Source of the DNA: Sulfuritalea sp.
Lineage (GTDB): Bacteria; Pseudomonadota; Gammaproteobacteria; Burkholderiales; Rhodocyclaceae
Direction of reading: 5' to 3'
Length of the DNA stretch: 43,082 nucleotides
Assembly: GCA_023229545.1 (NCBI GenBank)
Contig: JALNZB010000028.1
Span: forward strand, 1 to 43,082
Below, one piece after another: positions 14,503 to 22,939 of this stretch. The first letter of the stretch is position 1; the number at the start of each line of letters is the position of its first letter. A model generated the notes under the pieces. It searched no databases. It was not told the DNA's origin and saw only the letters and a program-made list of their open reading frames with translations. Both the position numbers and the translations under genes were made by a program.

Positions 14503-14862
14503 ATGGACTTCATTTTCATCGACGACATGCGGGTCGAGGCGCATGTCGGCGTTTTCGAGCGGGAGAAGGCCGCGCCGCAGACGCTGGAGATCAGCCTGAC
14601 CTTCGGCGTGCCGGACGAGGCGGCGCAGGACGATGACATCGGCAAGACCATCCGCTACGACGCGGTGATCGACCGCATCCGCGCCGAGCTGGCGACGCGC
14701 CATTTCAACCTGCTGGAGACGCTCGGCGAATATGTAATCGGCCTGCTGCTGGACGAATTCGGCGCGCCCTGGGTCAAGATCAGCATCGCCAAGATGGGCA
14801 TCATGAAAGGCGTACGCCGGGTCGGCGTGCAGATCGAGCGCAGCCGGGTGAAGCCGGCTTAA
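14503..14862 (+). CDS. folB: dihydroneopterin aldolase
   Basis: A 119-residue enzyme of folate synthesis that converts dihydroneopterin to 6-hydroxymethyl-dihydropterin. The start has AAGGAGG seven bases upstream. Family features are VEAHVGVFEREK near the N-terminus, KTIRYDAVIDRIRAEL in the middle and VKISIAKMGIMKGVRRVGVQIER at the end. Its stop overlaps the convergent YbaK-type gene by four bases. The length is typical. Confidence 0.93.
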   Translation: MDFIFIDDMRVEAHVGVFEREKAAPQTLEISLTFGVPDEAAQDDDIGKTIRYDAVIDRIRAELATRHFNLLETLGEYVIGLLLDEFGAPWVKISIAKMGIMKGVRRVGVQIERSRVKPA

Positions 14863-15350
14863 TCAGCCAAGCCGCACTCGACGATCTTCGGTTGCATCAG
14901 GCGCAGGATGTCGTGCGGATGGACGCCGACCAGGTAGCCACGGCGACCGCCGTTGATGTAGATCAGCGGCAGGTCGAGGATGCTCTTCTCCATATGCACC
15001 GGCAGCGGTTTTTTGGTGCCGAACGGCGAACAGCCGCCGACCATGTAGCCGGTGTGGCGCAGCGCGTCTTCGGGCTTGCAGGGGCTGATCTTCTTTACCC
15101 CGATCTGGCGCGCCAGTTCCTTGGTGGATACCTTGCGGTCGCCGTGCATCAGCACGATCAGCGGCCTGGCGTTTTCGTCTTCCATCACCAGCGTCTTGAC
15201 CACCGCGTGCTCGGCGACGTTGAGCTCGCGCGCCGACACCTTGGTGCCGCCATGCTCCTCGTAGGCGTAGAGATGGTTGGAATGGGCGATCCGGTGCTGG
15301 TGCAGGAACTTCGTGGCTGGCGTTTCGGGGGCATGGGCGTCGTGTTTCAT
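14859..15350 (-). CDS. ybaK: YbaK/EbsC-type Cys-tRNA(Pro) deacylase
   Basis: A 163-residue protein from the ATG at 15350; a GTG at 15365 is an alternative that would overlap xerD. It belongs to the aminoacyl-tRNA editing family that hydrolyses Cys-tRNA(Pro) in trans. Seen are VVKTLVMEDENARPLIVLMHGDRKVSTKELA, the catalytic Lys region, GYMVGGCSPFGTKKPLPVHME and the C-terminal YINGGRRGYLVGV. Normal length. It is immediately downstream of xerD on the same strand and convergent with folB. Confidence 0.9.
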   Translation of the reverse strand: MKHDAHAPETPATKFLHQHRIAHSNHLYAYEEHGGTKVSARELNVAEHAVVKTLVMEDENARPLIVLMHGDRKVSTKELARQIGVKKISPCKPEDALRHTGYMVGGCSPFGTKKPLPVHMEKSILDLPLIYINGGRRGYLVGVHPHDILRLMQPKIVECGLAD

Positions 15351-15357
15351 GGTCTTC

Positions 15358-16263
15358 TCATCCACGTGGGTGGTGCTTGCGATGCAGTTGTTTCAGGCGT
15401 TCTCGTGCCACATGAGTATAGACCTGCGTCGTCGAGATGTCGGCGTGGCCGAGCAGCAACTGCACCACGCGCAGATCGGCGCCGTGATTCAGCAGATGGG
15501 TGGCGAAGGCGTGGCGCAGCACGTGCGGCGAAATGCGTTCCCTGGCGATGCCAACCCGCACCGCATATTTCCTGACCAGCGTCCAGAACATCTGCCGCGA
15601 CATGGCGGTCCCGCGCATGGTGACGAAGACCGCGTCCGACACGTGTTGCTTGAGCAGTTCGCCGCGCGCGCCGGCGAGGTAGCGTTGCAGCCATTCGGCG
15701 GCGATCTGCCCCAGCGGCACCAGCCGCTCCTTCGCGCCCTTGCCCATCACGCGCACCACGTTGTCGTTGAGGCTGACCTCGAACAGGCGCACGCCGACCA
15801 GCTCCGACACGCGCAAGCCGGTGGCATAGAGCAGCTCGAACATGGCGCGATCGCGCAGGCCGAGTGGGGTGTCGACGTCCGGCGCGCCGAGCAGGTCCTC
15901 CACCTGCTTCTCGGAGAGCGTCTTGGGAAAACGCTGGATCGCACCGGGCTTGTCGATGTTGAGCAGCGGATCGATTTGCAAGCGGCCTTGATCGAGCAGC
16001 CAGTGGTAACAGCGTCGCAGGCTGGCCATCAGCCGGCGCTGGCTGGTCGACTTGATGCCGCCGAAACGGCCATGTAGATGAGCGAGATAGGCGTTGATCG
16101 CCGTCTCGTCAGCGCCGACTATCGTTTTTTGGCGCGATTCCAGCCATTGCGAGAACAATGCCAGATCGCTGCGGTAATTCGCCAGCGTGTTCTTCGCAAG
16201 CCCGTCGGCGAGCCACAGCGCATCGATGAATTCGTCGATGAGGGCGGCGTCAGCCGCGTTCAT
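15358..16263 (-). CDS. xerD: site-specific tyrosine recombinase XerD
   Basis: A 301-residue recombinase that, with XerC, resolves chromosome dimers at dif. The N-terminal core-binding domain is at about residues 5-95. The catalytic domain has TGLRVSELVGV (Arg), VMGKGAKERLVPLG (Lys), HVLRHAFATHLLNHGADLRVVQLLLGHADISTTQVYTHV (H-x-x-R, H and Tyr nucleophile). The ATG at 16263 is chosen because the longer frame begins inside ogt. It overlaps ogt by 14 bp, suggesting co-transcription. The dispersed 24-bp motif occurs at KTIVGADETAINAYL. Confidence 0.95.
   Translation of the reverse strand: MNAADAALIDEFIDALWLADGLAKNTLANYRSDLALFSQWLESRQKTIVGADETAINAYLAHLHGRFGGIKSTSQRRLMASLRRCYHWLLDQGRLQIDPLLNIDKPGAIQRFPKTLSEKQVEDLLGAPDVDTPLGLRDRAMFELLYATGLRVSELVGVRLFEVSLNDNVVRVMGKGAKERLVPLGQIAAEWLQRYLAGARGELLKQHVSDAVFVTMRGTAMSRQMFWTLVRKYAVRVGIARERISPHVLRHAFATHLLNHGADLRVVQLLLGHADISTTQVYTHVARERLKQLHRKHHPRG
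16100..16123 (+). repeat. dispersed 24-bp motif, copy 5
   Basis: GCCGT, spacer CTCGTC, then AGCGCCGACTATC (one mismatch at the Y of YTY). Inside xerD, antisense to the gene. Confidence 0.75.
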
Positions 16264-16714
16264 GCTGTAGCAACCACTTCTTGATGTCGAGCAGAAAGCC
16301 GCCGCGCTGCCGGGCGAAGCCGCCGAGTCCCCGATTCGCCGCGACGACGCGGTGGCAGGGCACGACGATGGGATAAGGATTGGCGCCGCAGGCGTTGCCC
16401 ACCGCGCGCGGGCCGCTGTGAATGGTGGCAGCAACCTCGCCATAGCTGCGCGTCTGCCCAGCCGGAATCGCCGCGATCTCGTCCCACACCCGGCGCTGGA
16501 AGTGCGTGCCGGCCGGCGCCAGCGGCAGGCCGAAAACGAAGCGCGGATCCTTCAGCCAGGCGCGCAACTGACGCACGGTTTCCCGCGCCAGCGGGGTCTT
16601 CGGTGCGATCCCGGCGCATGGTTCGAGATATTCGATGGCGGTGATCTCGTCGGCATTGCATTGAACGCCGATACTGAAAGTCGGCGCTGACAGGACGGCG
16701 GAGTAGGGCTTCAT
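16250..16714 (-). CDS. ogt: methylated-DNA--protein-cysteine methyltransferase
   Basis: A 154-residue DNA-repair protein that takes the methyl group from O6-methylguanine onto its own cysteine. The active site is PIVVPCHRVVAANRGLGGFA, and the helix-turn-helix region reads FQRRVWDEIAAIPAGQTRSYGEVA. I prefer the ATG at 16714, with GGAAG upstream; the next in-frame ATG upstream is at 16738. Short length and the unmodified N-terminus fit Ogt and not the Ada fusion. It overlaps xerD by 14 bp. The N-terminal SAVLSAPTFSIGV is encoded by a copy of the dispersed motif. Confidence 0.93.
   Translation of the reverse strand: MKPYSAVLSAPTFSIGVQCNADEITAIEYLEPCAGIAPKTPLARETVRQLRAWLKDPRFVFGLPLAPAGTHFQRRVWDEIAAIPAGQTRSYGEVAATIHSGPRAVGNACGANPYPIVVPCHRVVAANRGLGGFARQRGGFLLDIKKWLLQHERG
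16676..16699 (-). repeat. dispersed 24-bp motif, copy 6
   Basis: Minus strand: GCCGT, spacer CCTGTC, AGCGCCGACTTTC, a full match. It lies near the 5' end of ogt, sense to the gene. Confidence 0.8.
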
Positions 16715-16882
16715 GGCGGTTGCTTCCGATTCGATCATGGGCTTATTGTCGATCCCCGGCGGACGATTCGCAAGCGCAACGCCGGTCTTTTTCCCGGCGC
16801 CGCGACGGTGCGCGAAGAACCGACATGGAATCGCGCTTTATGACAGAATCTCGGCGTCACGCCGTCTTCCGAGGAGAAGCGA

Positions 16883-19084
16883 ATGAAACTGCCAAAACCG
16901 GAAAATCTGGCCGGCGACTTCTGGGGTGGCTTTGCCGCCATGCTGGTGGCGCTGCCCTCGGCGATCGCCTTCGGCGTCACCATCTACTCGGTGCTCGGCG
17001 GCGCCCATGTCGCGCTCGGAGCGCTGGCCGGAATTCTCGGCGCCACGGCCATCGGCATCGTGGCTTCGACGTTCGGCGGTACCAGCCGGCTCATTTCGGC
17101 GCCCTGCGCGCCGGCGGCGGCGGTGGCCTCCGCCTTCGCCATCGAGGCCGTGCGTAGCGGCACGCCGGTCGACACCACGCTGCTGCTGCTGACGCTGCTC
17201 GGCCTGCTCGCCGGCCTGATGCAGGTGCTGTTCGGCGTCCTGCGCCTGGGCCGCCTGATCAAGTACATGCCCTACACGGTGGTCAGCGGCTACCTCTCCG
17301 GCGTCGGCCTCATCATCATCGGCAGCCAGGTGCCGAAGCTGCTCGGCACGCCCAAGGATGTGCACTTCTGGGCGGCGCTCGGCGCTGTCGAGCAGTGGCG
17401 CTGGCAGGGCATCGTCGTCGGCGTCGTGACGATTGCCTTCATGCTCGGCGCGCCGCGCCTGATCAAGGCCGTGCCGGGGGCCATTCTCGGACTGGTGGCG
17501 GGCGTCGCCGCCTACTTCGGCCTGGCCCTGCTCGATCCGGCGCTGTTCAGCCTGAGCGGCAACGCGCTGGTGGTCGGCGCGCTCGACAGCGGCGGCGGCG
17601 GCAGCTTCTTCGCCGGCTTGGTCGGGCGCTGGACATCGATTGCCGATGTCAGCCTGCCGCAGTTGAAAATGCTGGCGATACCGGCGCTGACTCTCGCCGT
17701 GCTGCTGTCGATCGACACGCTGAAAACCTGCGTGGTACTCGATGCGCTGACTCGTTCGCGCCACGATTCGAATCGCGAGCTGATCGGCCAGGGCCTGGGC
17801 AACCTGGCCTCGGGCGCCATTGGCGGCATTCCGGGCGCCGGCACCATGGGCGCGACGCTGGTGAATATTTCGGGCGGCGCCAGCAGCCGCTTCTCCGGCC
17901 TGGTCGAGGGCGTGCTGTCGCTGCTGGCCTTCCTGTTGCTGGCGAACTTCATCTCCTGGGTGCCGGTGGCGGGCCTCGCCGGCATCCTGATCGTGATCGG
18001 CGTGCGCATGATCGACCGCAACAGCTTCAACTACCTGAAATCGCGCTCGACCATGCTCGACTTCGCGGTGATCGTCGCGGTGATCGGCACCGCGCTGACA
18101 GTGAGCCTGATCGCGGCATCCGGCGTCGGCATCGTGCTGGCCGTGGTGCTGTTCATCCGCGAGCAGATCGGCGGCGCCATCGTGCGGCGCAAGCTGCTCG
18201 GCAACGAGACCTTTTCCAAGCGCATCCGCACCCACGAGGAAATGGAAATTCTCATGTCCCACGGTAGTCGCGCGGCGATCATCGAGTTGCAGGGCAGCCT
18301 GTTCTTTGGCACCGCCGATCAGCTTTACCTGAGCATGGAGCCGGAACTCAAGACCCGCGACTTCCTGATACTCGACATGCGCCGCATCCAGACCGTGGAT
18401 GTCACGGCGGCGCACCTGCTGGAACAGGTCAAGGACATGATGGCCGAGCGCCATGGTTTCCTGATTTTCAGCGCCATACCCTCGACCCTGCCGTCGGGGC
18501 GCGACATGAAGCAGTATTTCGACCAGGTCGGCCTGATTCGCCAGGACAGTCCGGTGCGCGTGTTCTCCGACCTGGACGATGCGCTGGAATGGGTCGAGGA
18601 TCGCATCATTCACGAGGCGGTATGTTTGCGTGACGAAGAGGCCGCGCTGGAATTGCACGAGGTCGAGCTCTTCGCCGGACGCAAGGAGCAGACGCTGGCG
18701 GCGCTGGAGCAGTGCATGGAAAAACGCAGCGTGGCGAAGGGCGAGACCATTTTCTCGCGCGGCGACACGGGCGATGAACTGTTCCTGATCCGGCGCGGCG
18801 CGGTGCGCATCATGCTGCCGCTGTCCGACCGCCAGTTGCACCACCTCGGCACCTTCGGCCGCGGCGCGTTTTTCGGCGAAATGGCCTTTCTCGACGGCGA
18901 GGTGCGCTCGGCGAATGCGCTGGCTTTTGTCGACACCGAACTCTACGTGCTGTCGCGGTGCGCCTTCGACAAGTTCGCCGAAGAACACAAGAAGCTCGGC
19001 CTGCGGCTGATGGAAGGCATCGCCAGCGTCCTCGCCAGTCGCTTGCGCTATACCAACGCCGAGTTGCGGGTGCTGGAGTCCTGA
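16883..19084 (+). CDS. SulP-family anion transporter with STAS and cNMP domains
   Basis: A 733-residue protein. Residues 10-420 form the SulP membrane core with about ten to twelve segments, starting NLAGDFWGGFAAMLVALPSAIAFGV. Residues 440-555 form a STAS domain (AAIIELQGSLFFGTADQLY, FLILDMRRIQTVDVTAAHLLEQ). Residues 590-725 form a cyclic-nucleotide-binding domain with FGEMAFLDGEVRSANALA. SulP-STAS is the standard layout for sulfate/bicarbonate-type transporters; the extra C-terminal cNMP domain suggests control by nucleotide binding. Substrate cannot be told from sequence. SD-like GAGGAGAAG precedes the ATG. Confidence 0.9.
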   Translation: MKLPKPENLAGDFWGGFAAMLVALPSAIAFGVTIYSVLGGAHVALGALAGILGATAIGIVASTFGGTSRLISAPCAPAAAVASAFAIEAVRSGTPVDTTLLLLTLLGLLAGLMQVLFGVLRLGRLIKYMPYTVVSGYLSGVGLIIIGSQVPKLLGTPKDVHFWAALGAVEQWRWQGIVVGVVTIAFMLGAPRLIKAVPGAILGLVAGVAAYFGLALLDPALFSLSGNALVVGALDSGGGGSFFAGLVGRWTSIADVSLPQLKMLAIPALTLAVLLSIDTLKTCVVLDALTRSRHDSNRELIGQGLGNLASGAIGGIPGAGTMGATLVNISGGASSRFSGLVEGVLSLLAFLLLANFISWVPVAGLAGILIVIGVRMIDRNSFNYLKSRSTMLDFAVIVAVIGTALTVSLIAASGVGIVLAVVLFIREQIGGAIVRRKLLGNETFSKRIRTHEEMEILMSHGSRAAIIELQGSLFFGTADQLYLSMEPELKTRDFLILDMRRIQTVDVTAAHLLEQVKDMMAERHGFLIFSAIPSTLPSGRDMKQYFDQVGLIRQDSPVRVFSDLDDALEWVEDRIIHEAVCLRDEEAALELHEVELFAGRKEQTLAALEQCMEKRSVAKGETIFSRGDTGDELFLIRRGAVRIMLPLSDRQLHHLGTFGRGAFFGEMAFLDGEVRSANALAFVDTELYVLSRCAFDKFAEEHKKLGLRLMEGIASVLASRLRYTNAELRVLES

Positions 19085-19178
19085 GCACGCCGCGTTTCGC
19101 CGTTGATGGACAGGCGGCAGCTTCGCCGACGACGCGGGCGTGCTAGCGTTGTGTCATGGACTAACGAGGAGAAATGTC

Positions 19179-20588
19179 ATGCAAAAACGCGCGTTGATCG
19201 TCGGGGGTTTTCTTATGGTCGGGATGGTTCAGGCCGCCGAGCCTGTGCGCGATGTAACATCTTCCGCCGCCGACCGCGAGGCCGTGGCGGTGACCGTGTA
19301 CAACGACGATCTGGCTCTGGTGAAAGAACGCCGCCGCGTCGATCTGACGGCCGGGTTGACGCGCCTTTCATTGCGCGAGGTAGCGGCAAAGATGCGCCCC
19401 GAGACGGCGCTCTTGCGCGCGGTCTCCGGCCATTCGTTGATCCTGATCGAACAGAACTTCGATTTCGACCTGCTGACGCCGGAAAAGCTGCTGGAAAAAT
19501 ACGTCGGTCGCGAAGTGACGGTGATCCGCCCGCATCCGACCAGCGACGCCGAACGGCGCGAGCGTGCGACGGTGCTGGCAGCTGGGCAGGGCACGGTTTT
19601 GAGATTTGCAGATCGCATTGAAACCGGGGTGCCGGGACGGCTGGCCTTCGACAGCGTGCCGCCCAACCTGCGCGACCGACCGACGCTGTCGATCCTGCTC
19701 GAAGCGGCGGGGGGCAAACAGGCGGTGGAGCTTTCCTATCTCACCGGTGGCCTGTCGTGGAAGGCGGATTACGTGGCGAATTTGTCGACCGACGGCAAGA
19801 GCCTCGATCTCAATGGCTGGGTGACGCTGACCAATCGCAGCGGCGCTGGTTTCGACCACACCACCCTGCAACTGGTGGCCGGCACAGTGAACCGCGTGCG
19901 GGCACCCGAGCAGCGACTGTATGCCATGCCGGCGCCGTCGCCGGTCGCCAAGTCGATGGCGGCGACGCAGGAGTCGCTGATGGATTACCACCTCTACAGC
20001 TTCGAGCGCCCGACTTCCATCGCCGACAACCAGACCAAGCAGCTCGCCCTGCTTTCGGCCAGTGCCGTACCGCTGCGTCGCGAATACCTGCTGGCCGGCA
20101 ACGACTGGTACTACCGCGACCGCTATTTTCAGGTCGGGCAAAAGCTGAAGCCCGCCGTGTTCATCGAGTTTGAAAACAGGGGCGGCCAGCTCGGCAAGCC
20201 GCTGCCGGCCGGCATCGTGCGCGTCTATGCCAGGGACAGCAAGGGCGCGGCGCAGTTCGTCGGCGAGGATCGCATCCCGCACACGGCGAAGAACGAGAAG
20301 ACGAAACTCAGACTGGGTGAGGCCTTCGACATCACCGCCGAGCGCGTGCAGACCAGCTACAGGAAAATCGCCGACAACGTCAGCGAAAGCGCATGGCGCT
20401 TCGAAGTGCGCAACGCCAAGGACGAGGCGGTCACCGTGAAGGTTCAGGAATCCATGCCCGGCGACTGGGAAGTGGTGCAGGAATCGCAGAAGCACACCAA
20501 GGAATCGGCGCGCGTGGCATCGTGGAACGTGGCGGTGCCGGCGGGCGGCACGACAGTGCTGGAATATGGCGTGCGGGTGAAGTGGTGA
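19179..20588 (+). CDS. exported DUF4139-type protein
   Basis: A 469-residue protein with a Sec signal (MQKRALIVGGFLMVGMVQAAEP). The ATG at 19179 follows GAGGAGAA. The N-terminal half has VTVYNDDLALVKERRRVDL, typical of the DUF4140/4139 family beginning. The C-terminal DUF4139 part includes ELSYLTGGLSWKADYVANL, LNGWVTLTNRSG and NAKDEAVTVKVQESMPGDWEVV. These are periplasmic proteins of unknown function with a beta-rich scaffold. It follows the SulP gene by 94 bp, so it may be a separate unit. Confidence 0.82.
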   Translation: MQKRALIVGGFLMVGMVQAAEPVRDVTSSAADREAVAVTVYNDDLALVKERRRVDLTAGLTRLSLREVAAKMRPETALLRAVSGHSLILIEQNFDFDLLTPEKLLEKYVGREVTVIRPHPTSDAERRERATVLAAGQGTVLRFADRIETGVPGRLAFDSVPPNLRDRPTLSILLEAAGGKQAVELSYLTGGLSWKADYVANLSTDGKSLDLNGWVTLTNRSGAGFDHTTLQLVAGTVNRVRAPEQRLYAMPAPSPVAKSMAATQESLMDYHLYSFERPTSIADNQTKQLALLSASAVPLRREYLLAGNDWYYRDRYFQVGQKLKPAVFIEFENRGGQLGKPLPAGIVRVYARDSKGAAQFVGEDRIPHTAKNEKTKLRLGEAFDITAERVQTSYRKIADNVSESAWRFEVRNAKDEAVTVKVQESMPGDWEVVQESQKHTKESARVASWNVAVPAGGTTVLEYGVRVKW

Positions 20589-20784
20589 TTCGCGTTGATG
20601 ACGGAAGGCCAGAAGGCGTGAATTCGGGCGACGAGTTTTGACGGCTTCGTGCCCTCAGCGGCCGGTCGGGGGAATTTGAAACCGGCCCTTCCGGGTAAAG
20701 CAGGGTGAGACAACAACGGTCATTCGCCGAACCCTGTTATCGCTTATGCTGTACCCCAAAACACCAGGATCTGGGGAGTAGGCA
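20589..20784. other. intergenic region before HEPN-like gene
   Basis: No gene is seen. A hairpin with arms GGCCGGT (20660-20666) and ACCGGCC (20681-20687) lies after the DUF4139 gene and could terminate it, although no T-run follows. Around 20736-20755 (GTTATCGCTTATGCTGTACC) the sequence is AT-richer and might hold the promoter of the following accessory pair. Confidence 0.35.
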
Positions 20785-21408
20785 ATGAACGAGGGCGCCA
20801 ATCAAGGTATGGTGGGCATCCAGGGGGATTTTGAAAGGGTCTTCGACCCCCATGACTATCTGGCAATAGTAAATGGCTATGACGAAGCATCTGTGGTGCT
20901 GCGCATACATCTTGTCCTCGAAGAATTCTTAAATATTTGGGCGGCCCGTATCACGCAGACAGAGGATCTCTTCGACGGAACGTTCGTCCCATTTAAGACT
21001 AAGCTCGCAATCAGCCGGAACATCGGTCTTGATTCTGGCTATGCAGATGCCCTCCATAGGATCAATGAGATCCGTAACCGCTACTCTCATCGGCGGAAGT
21101 ACATGTTAGAGGAAAGCAGCTTGCTTGCCGTTCGCGATCAGGTGGACGCGCTCGAATGTGGGACGCCGGTGCTGCAGTGTGAGCAGTTCCAGCTATGGAT
21201 GGAGGGTTACGACCAAACGGGGCAACGACAAAAGATCGCGCTAACTTGGGCGACCTCCGACACCAAGAAACGGCTGGCAATGGTCCAGGTCGTTTTGGTC
21301 CTCAAGCTGGCTCGCTGGATGCAGGCCGAATTCAATAGGCGAGGGATTGCCTACGATCTGGCCGTTTTCTCATTGCCCCCTTTCGATGAGATGCCACCGA
21401 CGCGTTGA
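20785..21408 (+). CDS. HEPN-like hypothetical protein
   Basis: A 207-residue soluble protein with GGGGAG upstream of the ATG. Residues 35-110 are helical (VVLRIHLVLEEFLNIWAARI, then ALHRINEIRNRYSHRRKYML). They contain R-x4-H (Arg97 to His102 in RNRYSH), the signature of HEPN domains, which are often RNases or abortive-infection modules. MltR/DUF4145-like helical proteins carry a similar IRNxxAH motif. Codon use is AT-richer than that of neighbouring core genes. A DUF2971-like gene follows after 66 bp. Toxin function is inference. Confidence 0.6.
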   Translation: MNEGANQGMVGIQGDFERVFDPHDYLAIVNGYDEASVVLRIHLVLEEFLNIWAARITQTEDLFDGTFVPFKTKLAISRNIGLDSGYADALHRINEIRNRYSHRRKYMLEESSLLAVRDQVDALECGTPVLQCEQFQLWMEGYDQTGQRQKIALTWATSDTKKRLAMVQVVLVLKLARWMQAEFNRRGIAYDLAVFSLPPFDEMPPTR

Positions 21409-21474
21409 TGCCGCCGATCAGCGGAATCAACTCGCGTACACTTCGCCAATTTGATTCAGCAAGGTGCTGTGGAA

Positions 21475-22704
21475 ATGAACAAAGTGCGCCATCTCGCTAT
21501 ATTGTCAAATTCCATCGCCGAGCATCGGGGAAAGCTGCACTACGACGGTCCGGAAACGACCGTTATCCGGGGGGCGGGCGGAGATGACTGGGCTTGCGGG
21601 CAGTGCGAGGCGATATTGGTCACTGGCTCTGACAATCTTCCGATGCTGATGAACGCCGCTGTACGATGCAATAGTTGCGGGTCATACAACGATCTGACAA
21701 AGGTGTGGCCGTTCAACCAGCCTCCTATTACTGCTGGCAATCTCGGCAAGCTTCCCGAACCTGTAGAGAATTTTTCAGCAAGCCCGCTACTCGTCTGTCC
21801 TTACGATAATCAGCTGAACGAGCTAGGCAGGGCTCTTCTAGCTGAACGGGCGAAAAGTCAGGGAAGACGACCGGAAAAGCTGTACCACTACACTAGTTCC
21901 GCGGGCCTTCACGGCATCGTCAGCACCGGCCGCCTTTGGGCATCCGATGTTGCCTACCTTAACGATTCCACCGAGTTCGAACTAGCCGTGAGGCTGATCA
22001 ACGAAATTGTTGCCGAGGCCGTTCCAAATTCTTCGAACGTCTGCAAGGAACTACTCAGAAGAGCAACGGGTTCTGAATCGGTGTTAGACAGATCGCACGG
22101 CTATTACGTCGTATGTTTCTGCGGTAATAGCGATCTATTGAGTCAATGGCGCGCGTATGGCGCGGGCGGCGGCGGATATGCCATTGGCTTCGCCGCACAC
22201 CAGTTCGGTGTGGTGGGCAATGTCGTTGTAAGACGCGCGATTTATGATCCGCTAGTTCAGCGCCGCTTGGTGACGTCTGTGGTTGAAACGGTGTGTAACC
22301 TGCTCGACGAGATCGCCAGCGGAAAGACTGTTGCTGAACTAGACTCAACTAAGACCCTTCCAGCTTTTTCTCAGCTTCTGGGCAGTCATCTGCTCGACTT
22401 CTGTCTCGCGTTCAAGCATCGAGCATTCTCTGAAGAGCAAGAGTGGCGCGCTATTGTTCCGTTCTTCAGGCATGCAAACCTCGCCGAGACCAAGTTCCGT
22501 GATTCAAGAGGAACGCTGATACCGTACCTAGAATCGAATCTAGGTTCCACGACCGAACACCTGCCGAAACTGCCAATAATCGAGGTTATTTACGGTCCCA
22601 CTCTTCACTCGCAACTTACCAAGAAATCGCTTGAGCTGTTACTCGAAAGACATGATTTTGGGCATGTTGAAATTCTTGGATCGGAGGCACCCCTTAGAGC
22701 CTGA
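21475..22704 (+). CDS. DUF2971-like protein with zinc ribbon
   Basis: A 409-residue protein from the ATG at 21475; an in-frame ATG at 21451 is possible. The N-terminal part has a C-x2-C ... C-x2-C pattern (WACGQCEAI and VRCNSCGSY), a probable zinc ribbon. From about residue 135, LYHYTSSAGLHGIVSTGRLWASDVAYLNDSTEFE, FCGNSDLLSQWRAYGAGGGGYAIGF and KHRAFSEEQEWRAI match the DUF2971 family as I remember it. This family is found in accessory and defence loci. Some of its motifs recall ADP-ribosyltransferases, but that is speculation. It probably forms an operon with the HEPN-like gene. Confidence 0.7.
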   Translation: MNKVRHLAILSNSIAEHRGKLHYDGPETTVIRGAGGDDWACGQCEAILVTGSDNLPMLMNAAVRCNSCGSYNDLTKVWPFNQPPITAGNLGKLPEPVENFSASPLLVCPYDNQLNELGRALLAERAKSQGRRPEKLYHYTSSAGLHGIVSTGRLWASDVAYLNDSTEFELAVRLINEIVAEAVPNSSNVCKELLRRATGSESVLDRSHGYYVVCFCGNSDLLSQWRAYGAGGGGYAIGFAAHQFGVVGNVVVRRAIYDPLVQRRLVTSVVETVCNLLDEIASGKTVAELDSTKTLPAFSQLLGSHLLDFCLAFKHRAFSEEQEWRAIVPFFRHANLAETKFRDSRGTLIPYLESNLGSTTEHLPKLPIIEVIYGPTLHSQLTKKSLELLLERHDFGHVEILGSEAPLRA

Positions 22705-22939
22705 TAGATATACTTCATCTAAGCTCCAACCACGACTCGACGATCAGGAGCCGCATCTGGCCGGGGTAACCGTCCATCTTGAGAGCCGTAATTCCGAAGT
22801 CCGCGCGCATGCCAGCAGAGCAAATGTCGGCTCTGGAGAAAATCGCTAAACGACTGGCCGTTTTGGAGCAGAGATCTCGGCGGCGGGTACTGGCCGATGG
22901 CCGCCCCTATGCACAATCCTTGTCTTCAGGCCAGGCGGC
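22705..22939. other. intergenic region, no gene seen
   Basis: No frame here shows family features. On the minus strand a short frame ends at 22721 (ITALKMDGYPGQMRLLIV), which could be the tail of a decayed gene, but I cannot identify it. This is the right border of the accessory pair. Confidence 0.3.

Noticed and set aside
16838..18988. 716-residue open frame on the minus strand
   Set aside because: It is antisense to the SulP-STAS-cNMP gene, which has clear domains. The frame is a by-product of high GC and codon bias.
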